A stretch of DNA of 64,000 nt from CAVTPD01 sp963736575. Its GTDB lineage: Bacteria; Bacteroidota; Bacteroidia; Cytophagales; JAAEPT01. The DNA lies in NCBI GenBank assembly GCA_963736575.1, contig CAVTPD010000003.1, forward strand, positions 248,001 to 312,000, read 5' to 3'. A program made the position numbers and the translations under genes. Under the pieces are notes generated by a model. That model did no database searches, had not been told where the DNA came from, and was given only the letters and a program-made list of their open reading frames with translations. Shown piece by piece: positions 49,767 through 59,941 of this stretch (within the stretch, counting starts at the first letter, position 1; every line of letters starts with the position of its first letter).

Positions 49767-50564
49767 TTAATTTAGAAGGTTGTTCCTAATTGTACCTCCA
49801 TTATCAACTAAATCATAATACAGACCATGTAAAATTAATTGATTTTCTGTATCAGAGTCACAATCCCAGTTTGCTTTTAGAGTACCCGTACTGTCTGCTC
49901 TACTGTCAAACAAGTTACAGATATAACCAAATCCATTGCTAGTTAAATCTTCAACACTAATGCTATGAATTGCTTTGTCTATTCTAAAGTCAACATTTAT
50001 TGTGATTTCAATAGAATCAACACAGGTATTTAGATTAGGAATATTGTTATAATTAACCATCAATTTTGCCTTCAATTCAGGGCAAATTTCACCAGAAGGC
50101 CAAGACGATTTATCATTCACAGTTAATTCTAAACTGTCTAATCCTAGTGCAGATTGTGATGAGTTATAAGAGCTGCCTGAATTAGGCGTCACTGACCAAC
50201 TATACATTAAGGTATCAATAGATGTATAATTAATTGAAATGATAGAGTCCTCACAATACCTGTTTGCATTAGTTACAATATTAGGAATTGATGGTATCGA
50301 GACCTTACTAATTGGTACAGATACTAAAGGAGAAACTGCTCTACAACCATTTTTTGTTAAGAATACTGAAATATCAGAAACAGATGCACTTGGTTTTATT
50401 TCAACAGATTGGTCACTATCTGAACCAACAATTACATGTCCTCTACCTTCCCATTCATATATCAACCCAGATTCTACTGGTAAAACCTCATAAATAGCAG
50501 TTGTATTTTCACAAATCACAGTAGGTCCTGCTAATTTGATAATTAGCAACATCTGGTCTTTCAA
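49767..50564 (-). CDS. Giant T9SS-sorted adhesin, middle part of the disrupted gene
   Basis: About 255 residues of the adhesin repeat region (LAGPTVICENTTAIYEV to LVDNGGTIRNN). It follows the 1605-residue part after a one-base shift at TTT 50535-50537. It ends at an in-frame TAA (49767-49769), but the same frame then reads on through plausible coding sequence (ANSTNRFQSIDFSQTPITKN) for ~29 codons up to the next shift near 49680. The TAA therefore looks like a single substitution, or two compensating errors, rather than a true end. The first residues (MKDQMLL) are not real. Confidence 0.75.
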   Translation of the reverse strand: MKDQMLLIIKLAGPTVICENTTAIYEVLPVESGLIYEWEGRGHVIVGSDSDQSVEIKPSASVSDISVFLTKNGCRAVSPLVSVPISKVSIPSIPNIVTNANRYCEDSIISINYTSIDTLMYSWSVTPNSGSSYNSSQSALGLDSLELTVNDKSSWPSGEICPELKAKLMVNYNNIPNLNTCVDSIEITINVDFRIDKAIHSISVEDLTSNGFGYICNLFDSRADSTGTLKANWDCDSDTENQLILHGLYYDLVDNGGTIRNNLLN

Positions 50565-53500
50565 CAGGAACTAAGGTAGTATCTGCATTAGGATTTGGAG
50601 AAGAGCAGCCTTCAGTACTAGTAGCAAAAACAACTACTTTAGCAGAATTTTTTCCCAAAACAACTTCAGAAGTATTGCTTATATTAGTTGGGTTAACAAA
50701 AGAAGCATCTGTAGCACCTTCAAACTCCCATCTATAAGATGCTCCAAGCCCGCTATATTCTAAAGTAACGATATCACCTTCACAATCTCCCCCCGCATCA
50801 CTTCTAATAATACCACCAGAAATAGGGGCTTTATTTATAATAACAGGTTTGGTTAAGGTTAACTCACATCCATTACTATTTACTTCTTTAACTGTAATAT
50901 TACCGCTTTGTGCAGTACCTCTTCGGAATAAAACTGTTAATGAATCTGCTGGATTAGACTCATCAACCTTTTCCCAAGTAGAAGGGAATGACCAGCTATA
51001 AGTAGAACCTAAAGTTTCAGTAACAGAATAAACATCAGTATCACCTTCACAAATCTCGTCTGGACCTGCAATAGTAGTTATAGAAGGTAAATCGTTAATG
51101 GTGATTTGAATATCGGTTGTATCCTTTAAGGTAAGACCTTGGATAAAATCTTCTATGATTAAACGTACTGTATATGTACCTGGCGAATTGTATTTAATCC
51201 CAATGGGATTTTCGCTAGAAGAAGTTGTTGGGTTTGAAGTCAAATCAGAATTTAAATCAAAATCCCATGTATAAATAGTAGTTGGGGTTACGCCTTCTGA
51301 CTTATTAATTAGGGCTACGCCATTAACATCATCAAAACAAGCTTCTGTTCCGCCACCACTAATTTCAAAATCAGCTTCAAAAACACAACCAATCACATTT
51401 ACAGATAGACTAGCTGAATCACTAGAACAACCTTTATCTGAAGTTTCAAGAACTTTAATCTCATAAGATCTTATTCCATAAGTAACATCTGCTGAACTTC
51501 CGTCGGTAGCTATTGTTGAGCTTTTAACATTATTAAAAGCCCAAGTGTAAGTTGATGTAGCTTCAAAATTATCTACGGTATAGGTTTGAGCATTAGATGA
51601 ATCGGCACAAGTCGCAGATAAAGTACCTGACAATGTTGGCACAACTGGATTTGCATTCATTGTAAAAGCTACTGACTTAACAGAATTTGGAGCTGTTTCA
51701 CAACCTTCCAGTGAGCGTTCAATCACAGAAATGCTGGCTGATTCAGCAACAACAACTTTGAAAGAGGCCTTACCTTGATACGCACCAATCGCATTATTTG
51801 CCAAAAATGAACTTGGGTTACTTGACCATTCTGCTGTTGCAGTTGCCGATGATGGTGTATAGGAAACCGTAATTGTATCAGCTTCACAAGCTTCTAAACC
51901 AGGATTGATAGAAATTTCACCAGGAACAGGTCTTTGATTTAATCCAATTGCAAAATACGCTGGGTCTATTGAAGAACAACCATTTGTTGTAGTTGATGTG
52001 ATATTAATTCTAATACTATCGGTTGGATTACCATCTGCTTTAATAGTAACTGGATTCCCAGTTGCTGTTAAAGGTGTTCCACCGTTTATTTCCCATTCAA
52101 ACGTTCTAGTACCCGGATTAGAAATTTGTGCTGTAAAATCATCCAATGTACAGATTGAAGCGGTACTAGTTAAAATTGGTTCAGTTGGTCTAGGGTTAAT
52201 AGTTACAGTAGTTGCACCACTGGTTCCTATACATCCTGCGTCACTTGTTTCTTCAACAGTAATGGTTCCAGAAACTCCTATTCCCCAAACAACCTCTATG
52301 CTATCTGCTGCGGAATTTAATTCTGTACCACCGTTAACATTCCATACAAAATTGGAGTTAAGGTCTGCGTTATCTACTTTATAGACAATAGTATCTGAAG
52401 AACATTCAGAAGAATTAGGAGCAACTATAACCGGAGCCGGCAATGGATTAACATTTATATCTAACAAAGTAGAATCGGTTGATTGGCATGTAAAAGGGAC
52501 ACCTGAAACTTCTTTTACCCAAAGCTTAATCGTACCAGAACCACCATCAAAATCGATTATTACTGAATCTTTGTTTGAAGGACCATTAATAGAAGCACCT
52601 TCTACATTCCAAATAAAGGTAGAGCCCGGTTCAAATGAATTTACTTTGTAGACTTTGCCTAAATCATCTTCACAAATATCACTAGTATTTGAAGCCACTA
52701 TATCTGCCGTTGTTGGTAGTTTTCCAACTCTTACCCGTACACTGTCCGTAGTAAGTAGAGCACAAAAATCTGAATTAGCTGGATTTAACGCTTCTACTCT
52801 GTAAAAACCAGAATCACTTACGGTAAAGGATTTTGGAAAAGTATTGTTAGATGTAATAATACTATCTACAGCATTTATGTAGTCATTAGACTTATATAAA
52901 TAATAATGATGTGTTTCTCCATTTTCCGAGGCTGGCCATACAACTGAAAAATTGATACTTGTGGACTCTCCTTCGCACAATACTTGAGTGATTTTTGTGT
53001 TTAATGTTACCGAAGTTGGAGGGTTACAGGCAACTTTAACTACACAACTATTAAATTCTGATGTATTCCCCTGAGCATCGGTAGAGGTTACTACTAGATT
53101 ATTTTTAGTAGCACCAGCAATACCTGAAATATCAAACTCCCAATATCCGTCACCGTATTGATTATCGAAAATAGAAGTACTTATATCATCGGCAGTTATT
53201 GTACCAACATACGTTTTACCTTGTCCTAGGTTAGAAGATTGATCATCCTGACATGTAGGGTTGCAATCACCCGCAATATAAACATCAATTCTATCACCAT
53301 CATTTGGTGTAAACCCAGATATAAAAGATGATCTATCTTCAGCAATATTAATATAAACAGGTCCGAAATCATTGTTTCCCCCATTTTGTAAATCTATGCC
53401 TCCCAAACCATTACAAGACATCATATTACCTATTATGGTGTTTTCTGTTGTAGCAGCATCTATAACAACTACACCTAGTCCATCATTATTTAATAAGTAG

Positions 53501-55326
53501 TTACCTTTTCCTATATCACCTATCTGAGTACCAGATACACCTGATTGAACTTTAATAGCTGCGCCATGAGTAGGAATACCTATTGTTCCACTTGCATCAG
53601 TTACACCTATGTAATTATTGTAAATTTCATTATCCACGGTAAAAGAACCTTGGAAAGCAATACCATAATTTCCTCCTCCTATTATATTTCCATCTTCAAG
53701 ATTATCGCCACCTATTGTGTTTTCATAAGATCTTCTACCAGCACTTTCGAAACCTAATATAGAGATACCATCTTCGCTATTTTGAATGTTAGAAGTTAAA
53801 TCTGGGCCTATACCCACATAATTTGCTTTTACTTCTACATCATGGACATCAGCTTCTGCATTGTGTAGCTGAATACCATGTCTAACACCATAAACATAAT
53901 TACCTTCAGAAGGATTTGAGTCATTGGTATGTATGTCTGAAAAGGCAAACCCATTACCCCCAACAATATTTCTTCCCATTGTGGCATCACCAACAATAAT
54001 ATTATTTGAACCATTTACATATATACCATTTAGGTCATTTCCAAATGATTCTCCCGTACCAGAAGAAAGATTGTTACCAGATAAATCCGTACCAATAATA
54101 TTTGCATACAATTCAATATTATTAGATTGTCGTAATTCAACTCCATGTCCATGCATATGAGAAGTTATAACACCATCTGCCTGAGCCAAAGACCCACCAG
54201 TTGAAAAAATTTCTCTATTACCGTTGGCTGCTATGTGATTGCCATTGCCTGATTGCCCGACTATAATCTGAGTTGATCCAACTATAAGGATACCTTCTCC
54301 GAAATTTCCTACAGGTTCTGTATTTGCCGTATTTAAACCAACCTTATTTCCTATAATTACAGATTCTGCACCGTCAGAATTTTGAGAATTATTAATATAA
54401 AGACCGTGACCATCATTACCAGAGATGGTATTATCTTGAATAATCATATTTGTTGTACCCTCTATACCAATACCAGCAAAATCCACCTCTATAGTAGCCG
54501 GATTATATCCATAGGCAGGGATCCCAACCCAATCACCTTCTGTTTTATCCTGGCTTAGGCCGTTAGGGGAGACTACACCATTCTCATCTATACCTACAAC
54601 ATTGTTTACAAGACTAACGCCTGAACCTCCATTAATATTTACACCTGTTTTTTGAGATCCATAGATATATGAATCTGATATAGTTAAATCAGAATAGCCA
54701 TTACCGCTAACTAATATACCTTCCTCAGCTGAATTACTTATAATTGAGCTTAATATTTTTGAACCAGAGCCCGTATAATTATTAAACTGAATGGCCTGAT
54801 TATTAGAGTTATTTATAGTTACACCTTCAATTGTTACTGCATTAGTACCGCCAGTAACTTGAATACCTCTGTTTGCTGCTGATATTGATACATTTTCAAT
54901 AACTGCATTATTGCCAGCAATAGTTATAGCGTTGTCACCACCAGTAAAATTTAATCCAATAATAGATATATTATCTGCGGCGATTTCAAACACATTACCC
55001 CCGGTAGCCGAAATTGTAACATCAACACCCGTAGCATCAATAGTAAGATTTGGTTTGTTAATCTGAAATTGAGCGTTTGCACATGCCTTTATTTGACCAT
55101 TTAAACCAGGCGCAAATACAATTCTATCAAATACATTAACATCTTCTCTATGCCTATAAATGGCTTCATTCAAAGTTCCAGACAATTCTGTACCCGCTGC
55201 ATCATTTGGCACGTTATAGTACCAACCATTACAGTCACCACCCAAATCATCTACTACAAAAGTTTGCGCCATAGCGCCACTTGCCGCTATAACTATATAA
55301 CTCAATAAAAGAATTAGTTTTCTCAT
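50509..55326 (-). CDS. Giant T9SS-sorted adhesin, N-terminal part: beta-helix and Ig/PKD-like repeats
   Basis: A signal peptide (MRKLILLLSYIVIAASGAMA) is followed by a right-handed parallel beta-helix (~30-640) with many NxGI/NxI turns such as GIQLHNAEAD and DNTISGNDGHGLYINNSQ. From ~700 to 1590 come about eight Ig-like or PKD-like repeats, each with a SIxC or C-x-D start and a W-x-N core, and one classical PKD unit (IYTWDFDLNSD). The part ends where a frameshift occurs; combined with the two downstream parts the protein would be ~2290 residues. It is a cell-surface adhesin type linked to gliding or attachment, with PorP/SprF and OmpA partners in the same operon. Confidence 0.85.
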   Translation of the reverse strand: MRKLILLLSYIVIAASGAMAQTFVVDDLGGDCNGWYYNVPNDAAGTELSGTLNEAIYRHREDVNVFDRIVFAPGLNGQIKACANAQFQINKPNLTIDATGVDVTISATGGNVFEIAADNISIIGLNFTGGDNAITIAGNNAVIENVSISAANRGIQVTGGTNAVTIEGVTINNSNNQAIQFNNYTGSGSKILSSIISNSAEEGILVSGNGYSDLTISDSYIYGSQKTGVNINGGSGVSLVNNVVGIDENGVVSPNGLSQDKTEGDWVGIPAYGYNPATIEVDFAGIGIEGTTNMIIQDNTISGNDGHGLYINNSQNSDGAESVIIGNKVGLNTANTEPVGNFGEGILIVGSTQIIVGQSGNGNHIAANGNREIFSTGGSLAQADGVITSHMHGHGVELRQSNNIELYANIIGTDLSGNNLSSGTGESFGNDLNGIYVNGSNNIIVGDATMGRNIVGGNGFAFSDIHTNDSNPSEGNYVYGVRHGIQLHNAEADVHDVEVKANYVGIGPDLTSNIQNSEDGISILGFESAGRRSYENTIGGDNLEDGNIIGGGNYGIAFQGSFTVDNEIYNNYIGVTDASGTIGIPTHGAAIKVQSGVSGTQIGDIGKGNYLLNNDGLGVVVIDAATTENTIIGNMMSCNGLGGIDLQNGGNNDFGPVYINIAEDRSSFISGFTPNDGDRIDVYIAGDCNPTCQDDQSSNLGQGKTYVGTITADDISTSIFDNQYGDGYWEFDISGIAGATKNNLVVTSTDAQGNTSEFNSCVVKVACNPPTSVTLNTKITQVLCEGESTSINFSVVWPASENGETHHYYLYKSNDYINAVDSIITSNNTFPKSFTVSDSGFYRVEALNPANSDFCALLTTDSVRVRVGKLPTTADIVASNTSDICEDDLGKVYKVNSFEPGSTFIWNVEGASINGPSNKDSVIIDFDGGSGTIKLWVKEVSGVPFTCQSTDSTLLDINVNPLPAPVIVAPNSSECSSDTIVYKVDNADLNSNFVWNVNGGTELNSAADSIEVVWGIGVSGTITVEETSDAGCIGTSGATTVTINPRPTEPILTSTASICTLDDFTAQISNPGTRTFEWEINGGTPLTATGNPVTIKADGNPTDSIRINITSTTTNGCSSIDPAYFAIGLNQRPVPGEISINPGLEACEADTITVSYTPSSATATAEWSSNPSSFLANNAIGAYQGKASFKVVVAESASISVIERSLEGCETAPNSVKSVAFTMNANPVVPTLSGTLSATCADSSNAQTYTVDNFEATSTYTWAFNNVKSSTIATDGSSADVTYGIRSYEIKVLETSDKGCSSDSASLSVNVIGCVFEADFEISGGGTEACFDDVNGVALINKSEGVTPTTIYTWDFDLNSDLTSNPTTSSSENPIGIKYNSPGTYTVRLIIEDFIQGLTLKDTTDIQITINDLPSITTIAGPDEICEGDTDVYSVTETLGSTYSWSFPSTWEKVDESNPADSLTVLFRRGTAQSGNITVKEVNSNGCELTLTKPVIINKAPISGGIIRSDAGGDCEGDIVTLEYSGLGASYRWEFEGATDASFVNPTNISNTSEVVLGKNSAKVVVFATSTEGCSSPNPNADTTLVPVERPDVANYQISRTYCDL

Positions 55327-55349
55327 CGCTTTTATAACTTAATTTCTAC

Positions 55350-57245
55350 TTAGTTCAATGCTTTAAACTCTACACGTCGGTTTTGTTGTCTACCCTCTGG
55401 AGTCTTATTGGTCGCTCTAGGTTGTGTCTCACCATAACCTTTAGCTTCTAACTTTTCCTTTTCAATACCATGTTCAATCAAATAATCTACTACAGATTGA
55501 GCACGGTTTTGTGATAATTTTTCATTGTATGCATCATCACCAACCCAGTCAGTATGTCCTGAAATCTCCACTTTAAGATCGGGCACTTCGTTTAGTACTT
55601 TTACTAGGTTATCTAATGATTTGAAAGATTCGGGAAGCAAATTGTATTTAGCCGTTTCAAAGAATATATCTTCAATCTCAAACACAACATCTCTAGGATT
55701 CAAGAACATATCTTGTCCATCTTCTTTATATTCTTTAAGACTTACTAAGTCTATTTCATTTACTTCTGGTATGTATCTAAGTTCTGTGGTAACGGTATAT
55801 TCATAACCTATTCCAGCGGGAAGCTTAACATCATAAGCTTCTCCCTTTTCTAATTTCTTAGTATAAACTACAGCACCATCACTAATGCGTTTAAACTGAA
55901 TAGTACCAGGGATTTCTTCGCCAGATTTTTTATCTTTTATAGTACCCGATAAAACCAATGCTGGATTTCTTTTCAAGAAGATATCCATAGTCTTTTCCTC
56001 TGGTCTTAAAACGTTTGTTAAATCTATAGAATCTACCAATGTCTGGTATCCTTCAGAAGAAACCACATACTTATACTTCTTTCTTACAGGAAGATCTAGA
56101 GTATAACCATCTACCGTATCGGCTTCAAGTTCTCCAACTACTTCTTCCTCATAAATTTTTCTAAAAATAATTTTAGCTTCAATAACTTCTTTACTATAAT
56201 CATCATAAACTTTCCCCACAAGTGTAACCATATGGTTTGGTTTTAAGTGAATTCTTACTAAATCGGAATGTTCAGTAGTATCTGAAGCCATAAAATGATG
56301 AGCCATATATGCGTATTCTAAGACATGTGGTAAAGAATAATAAAACTCATCATCTGTTGTATTAAAAGGTTCACCAATATTTTCTGGGTAACTCCATACT
56401 TCCCACGTAGAATCTAAACGGGTAGTTTTATAAATATCAAAACCACCATAAGAATCTCTTTCTCTTCCGTTTGTGCTAAAATACAAGGTTTTTAAATCAA
56501 CGTCTAGAAAGGCTGTAGCCTCTGTTTCTGCCGAGTTTACTACTTCGCCTAAATTCATAGGCTTAGTCCAGTGTAAGCTATCTTTTGCATGTTTTCTAAA
56601 AGAAACATACAAGTCTTGCTTACCATAAGTATCTTTTTTCTGACGAATGGCAAGGATTAGCACTTTCATATCATTATCCATATGAAAAGAGCAAATTGTA
56701 TCATTGTTATAATGATCAATCTTTAACTCTTCAGGAAAAGACCAAGAGCCGTCTCTTTTTCTGAAAGAAACTGAAAGCCCGTTTTCAGTGGTACCGTTTT
56801 TTAAATATTTGTTATGAAGGAGAAGTGCGTTACCATCTTTCATAACACTGTGCACAGAATTATCGCCATAATTATTTAGTGGCTTAGGTGCGTGCTGTGC
56901 TTCAGACCAAGTACAGTCTCTGGAGTTAAATTCTGAAAACCAAATATCTCTGGTATGTGCATAATGTCCTTTTCCGTCAATTCTAAAAAAGTAAAGTGTT
57001 TTACCATCTGGAGAAATTCTAGGACCAGACTCAGCATGAGCTGAATTTACGTTTTCACCTAAATTCTCAATTACGTATATATGTTCAGGATCCTTCATAA
57101 TGGTGGTATCCCGTTCATATAAATAACGTTCATCTTTCTTCAATTTTTTTACTTTAACTTCATCGTCTTGTGCATAAGACACTAAAGCTGTACCGAAAAA
57201 AAACGCAAAAACAGCGATAACAAAGCGTATTGTATATGATTTCAT
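55350..57245 (-). CDS. OmpA/PD40-propeller protein of the adhesin-PorP cluster
   Basis: I start at the ATG 57245 (MKSYTIRFVIAVFAFFFGTA, ending VSYAQ) because it begins a signal peptide; the frame extends 33 codons upstream without one. Order in 631 residues: PD40/WD40-like propeller (~50-350, with SGPRISPDGKTLYFFRI and ATAFLDVDLKTLYFSTNG), two regulatory-like beta domains (~360-520), then OmpA_C (~525-631) with LKVEISGHTDWVGDDAYNEK and QNRRVEFK. It anchors to peptidoglycan. It lies 23 bp upstream of the adhesin on the same strand and completes an OmpA-adhesin-PorP/SprF set. Compared with the PorE-like protein at 10575 it lacks TPRs. Confidence 0.85.
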   Translation of the reverse strand: MKSYTIRFVIAVFAFFFGTALVSYAQDDEVKVKKLKKDERYLYERDTTIMKDPEHIYVIENLGENVNSAHAESGPRISPDGKTLYFFRIDGKGHYAHTRDIWFSEFNSRDCTWSEAQHAPKPLNNYGDNSVHSVMKDGNALLLHNKYLKNGTTENGLSVSFRKRDGSWSFPEELKIDHYNNDTICSFHMDNDMKVLILAIRQKKDTYGKQDLYVSFRKHAKDSLHWTKPMNLGEVVNSAETEATAFLDVDLKTLYFSTNGRERDSYGGFDIYKTTRLDSTWEVWSYPENIGEPFNTTDDEFYYSLPHVLEYAYMAHHFMASDTTEHSDLVRIHLKPNHMVTLVGKVYDDYSKEVIEAKIIFRKIYEEEVVGELEADTVDGYTLDLPVRKKYKYVVSSEGYQTLVDSIDLTNVLRPEEKTMDIFLKRNPALVLSGTIKDKKSGEEIPGTIQFKRISDGAVVYTKKLEKGEAYDVKLPAGIGYEYTVTTELRYIPEVNEIDLVSLKEYKEDGQDMFLNPRDVVFEIEDIFFETAKYNLLPESFKSLDNLVKVLNEVPDLKVEISGHTDWVGDDAYNEKLSQNRAQSVVDYLIEHGIEKEKLEAKGYGETQPRATNKTPEGRQQNRRVEFKALN

Positions 57246-57567
57246 AATTTTTGTGTTACACCTAATTTCAAATGTACCTTTTTTTAACGATTCCAGCAAT
57301 GCCATAAACAGCTTACTTTGGCTTATATATACAGGTTCATCCAAATAATGTAACCCTTAGAAGAAAAATACGTAACACTTACCCCCCTTAATAATCTAAA
57401 GAAAAAACACTTGCTAAAGCGTTTAAATGAATATACAACATAGGCTATTTGTTAATTAATTGTTAATAACTCAGGTCATTCTTTTCAATTTAAAAAAATT
57501 AGTTCAATTTTAATTTTTAATAAAAATCTGAATAGACTCTGTTAATTACCTCACCCCACTCCACTGA
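57246..57567. other. 322-bp divergent intergenic region
   Basis: AT-rich spacer between the OmpA/PD40 gene and the kinase gene. The minus-strand promoter candidate at 57269-57276 is listed separately. For the kinase on the + strand no TAnnTTTG element is seen, and I find no repeats, hairpins or small reading frames. Confidence 0.5.
57269..57276 (-). promoter_or_regulatory. Candidate promoter -7 element of the OmpA-adhesin-PorP operon (TACATTTG)
   Basis: TACATTTG matches TAnnTTTG on the minus strand, 24 bp ahead of the chosen ATG at 57245. An ATTG (57295-57298) about 18 bp further upstream is a weak -33 element. The position also supports the internal start over the longer frame. Confidence 0.5.
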
Positions 57568-59847
57568 ATGATAGACAGTAATAAAGAGTCCTTAATAAAA
57601 CGTATCTTTTTACAAGTAGTCCATGAACCGAAAGATAAACGTGAGTCTACTATTAAAAAGCTCTCGGCTGGAAACACCGAAATAATTAATGCCGTAAAAG
57701 AATTATTACAAGAACACCTTACTGCCGAAAATAGTACTACAGCATCCTTTGCAAACGAGGCTATCACACAGGAGTTTTCATTTCCTGTGCAACAAATCAA
57801 AAAGAAGTTTGCTAATCTTTTATCTAATGCATTTAATACAGAGAATAAATTTAGACTAGCCGTATTTGTGTGTTTCATTTTTTTGTGTGGTCTTGGTTAC
57901 TGGACTTATAATTCTATAAAAACCACCCTTAAGACCGATAAGATTAGTGAATTAGAGACCATCATTAACTCAGATGCTTTAGCCTTACATTATTGGGTAG
58001 AGGATATGGAAAGAGACGTTGAATCTTACGCGCATCAAAGAAACATTAAAACCCTTATTAGCGATTTAGTAGTTAAGCACCCAGATACAGTGGTTAAAGA
58101 TTCCATTAATAGGGAATTACAAGAGTTTCTACAACCATTTATGGAATCTAATTATGCTTTTGGATATGCCCTTATTAATAAAGAAGGCGAAGTGATTTCT
58201 ACTAAAAACCGAAAAGATATTGGTCAAAAAATAAGTAAAAAAGCCATTTCTTTTTTTGCTGAAGTTTTTAATGGAAAAACCACCTTCTCTAGACCTAGTG
58301 TATCTACCGAATGGCTTAATGTAGAGCCCTCATCCCACGAGAAAAGACCTATTATTTGGTTTAATACACCTGTATACAGTAATAATGGCAGTGAAATTAT
58401 TGCTTCATTAGGCTTGGGTGTTTTTGCCGACAAAGATTTTTCAAAAATTCTTTCCCTTGCACAGTTAGGGCGCAGTGGAGAAACGTATGCCTTTAGTAAA
58501 GATGGCTACATGCTCTCTGAAAGCAGGTTCTACCAAGAGATTAAAGAAACTGGCATTTTACTAGATTCCGCTACTCATTCGGCCATGCTAAATGTACGTT
58601 TAAGAAATCCAGGAGTAGACGTTACAAAAACAAAGCTAATCCCCGAAGAGTTGGAAAAACAACCTTTTGTACAAATCTATAAGGATGCTTTAGAAAACAT
58701 AACTAATGAGAGCCAACCAATTTATCATCACTCTGTTTTAGAACCTTATACAGATTACAGAGGAGTAAAAGTCATTGGTAGTTGGATTTGGATTCCGGAA
58801 TATGATTTTGGATTAATTACCGAAGTAGCAGCAACTGAAGCCTATGACGTACTACATGTACTAAGTTTCGCTTTTATGATAATCTTTTCTATTCTGGCTT
58901 TATTTGTTGGTTACGCTATGCTTTCTTCTTATTCTATAATTAAGCTAAATAAACACATTGATGAAAACAGGACTCTTGGTCAATACACGTTATTAAAAAA
59001 AATAGGAGAAGGTGGTATGGGTGTTGTTTACCTTGCTAAACATAACTTTTTAAAAAGACCTACAGTAGTTAAAATACTTAAAGGCAACATTGCTAACAAA
59101 ACAAACATTAGTCGTTTTCAGAAAGAAGTACAATTAGCAAGCCAGCTAACCCACCCCAACACAATCAAAATTTACGATTATGGTGTAACGCCTAATAACA
59201 CTTTTTACTACGTTATGGAACACCTGCAAGGGTTTAACCTAGCCGAACTTGTTAAGATTGAACATCAATTGCCTTACGAACGAGTGGTACATTTCTTAAA
59301 ACAAATTTGTTACTCTTTAAGAGAAGCGCATGCGCAAGGAATTATTCACCGAGATATTAAGCCCATGAATATCATGACTTGTTATATAGGGCGAGAATAT
59401 GACGTGATTAAAGTATTAGATTTCGGTTTAGTAAAAGATATTAACAACAAACGTGAGCAAGAAAAAAGTGCTATTAATCAAATAACGGGTACACCTCAGT
59501 ATATGGCTCCAGAAAGAATAGAACAACAAGACACAGCCAGTGCTTCTTGTGACATATATTCTTTAGGTGCCGTTTGCTATAACCTTTTAACGGGTAAAAA
59601 ACTATTTCTAGAAGCAGACAAAGAGCACGATTTATTATATCATATTATTAACACAGAGCCCTCCCCTATTTCTGCATACAATGCTACTGTACCCGAAGAA
59701 CTGTGCGGCTTAATTGCCAAATGTTTAAATAAAAAGCCCAAAGACCGTCCTAAATCTGTAAACGAAATATTAGACTTAATAGAGTCTTTTCAACTAGATT
59801 TATGGACCAATCAAGACGCGCGTTTTTGGTGGAACAACCATTTTTAA
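57568..59847 (+). CDS. Transmembrane Ser/Thr protein kinase with Cache sensor between N-terminal extension and kinase
   Basis: 759 residues: an N-terminal cytoplasmic helical segment (~5-60; IKRIFLQVVHEPKDKRESTI, EIINAVKELLQEH), TM (~98-118), a large periplasmic Cache-like sensor (~120-430, HYWVEDMERDVESYAHQR), TM (~431-455), then a complete Hanks kinase at the C-terminus (~470-735). Kinase motifs are KKIGEGGMGVVYLAK, VVKIL lysine, IIHRDIKPMNIM, VLDFGLVKD and GTPQYMAPERI. The N-terminal segment resembles the conserved helical opening of many bacterial Ser/Thr kinases where the kinase normally follows at once; here sensor and membrane are inserted between. Activity is expected, substrates unknown. 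Confidence 0.9.
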   Translation: MIDSNKESLIKRIFLQVVHEPKDKRESTIKKLSAGNTEIINAVKELLQEHLTAENSTTASFANEAITQEFSFPVQQIKKKFANLLSNAFNTENKFRLAVFVCFIFLCGLGYWTYNSIKTTLKTDKISELETIINSDALALHYWVEDMERDVESYAHQRNIKTLISDLVVKHPDTVVKDSINRELQEFLQPFMESNYAFGYALINKEGEVISTKNRKDIGQKISKKAISFFAEVFNGKTTFSRPSVSTEWLNVEPSSHEKRPIIWFNTPVYSNNGSEIIASLGLGVFADKDFSKILSLAQLGRSGETYAFSKDGYMLSESRFYQEIKETGILLDSATHSAMLNVRLRNPGVDVTKTKLIPEELEKQPFVQIYKDALENITNESQPIYHHSVLEPYTDYRGVKVIGSWIWIPEYDFGLITEVAATEAYDVLHVLSFAFMIIFSILALFVGYAMLSSYSIIKLNKHIDENRTLGQYTLLKKIGEGGMGVVYLAKHNFLKRPTVVKILKGNIANKTNISRFQKEVQLASQLTHPNTIKIYDYGVTPNNTFYYVMEHLQGFNLAELVKIEHQLPYERVVHFLKQICYSLREAHAQGIIHRDIKPMNIMTCYIGREYDVIKVLDFGLVKDINNKREQEKSAINQITGTPQYMAPERIEQQDTASASCDIYSLGAVCYNLLTGKKLFLEADKEHDLLYHIINTEPSPISAYNATVPEELCGLIAKCLNKKPKDRPKSVNEILDLIESFQLDLWTNQDARFWWNNHF

Positions 59848-59941
59848 ATACTTAGCAAGCTCACTAAAAAAACAGTTAAATAAGCGAAGAGCGGTTGGTA
59901 TTAAGAACCTTTCAAGAAAAAACAATGGTCTAGAAGAACGC

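Noticed and set aside
50509..55326. CRISPR-like or tandem nucleotide repeats in the adhesin gene
   Set aside because: The repeats are at the protein level (Ig/PKD units) and diverge in DNA. No repeat-spacer pattern is seen here or elsewhere in the window.
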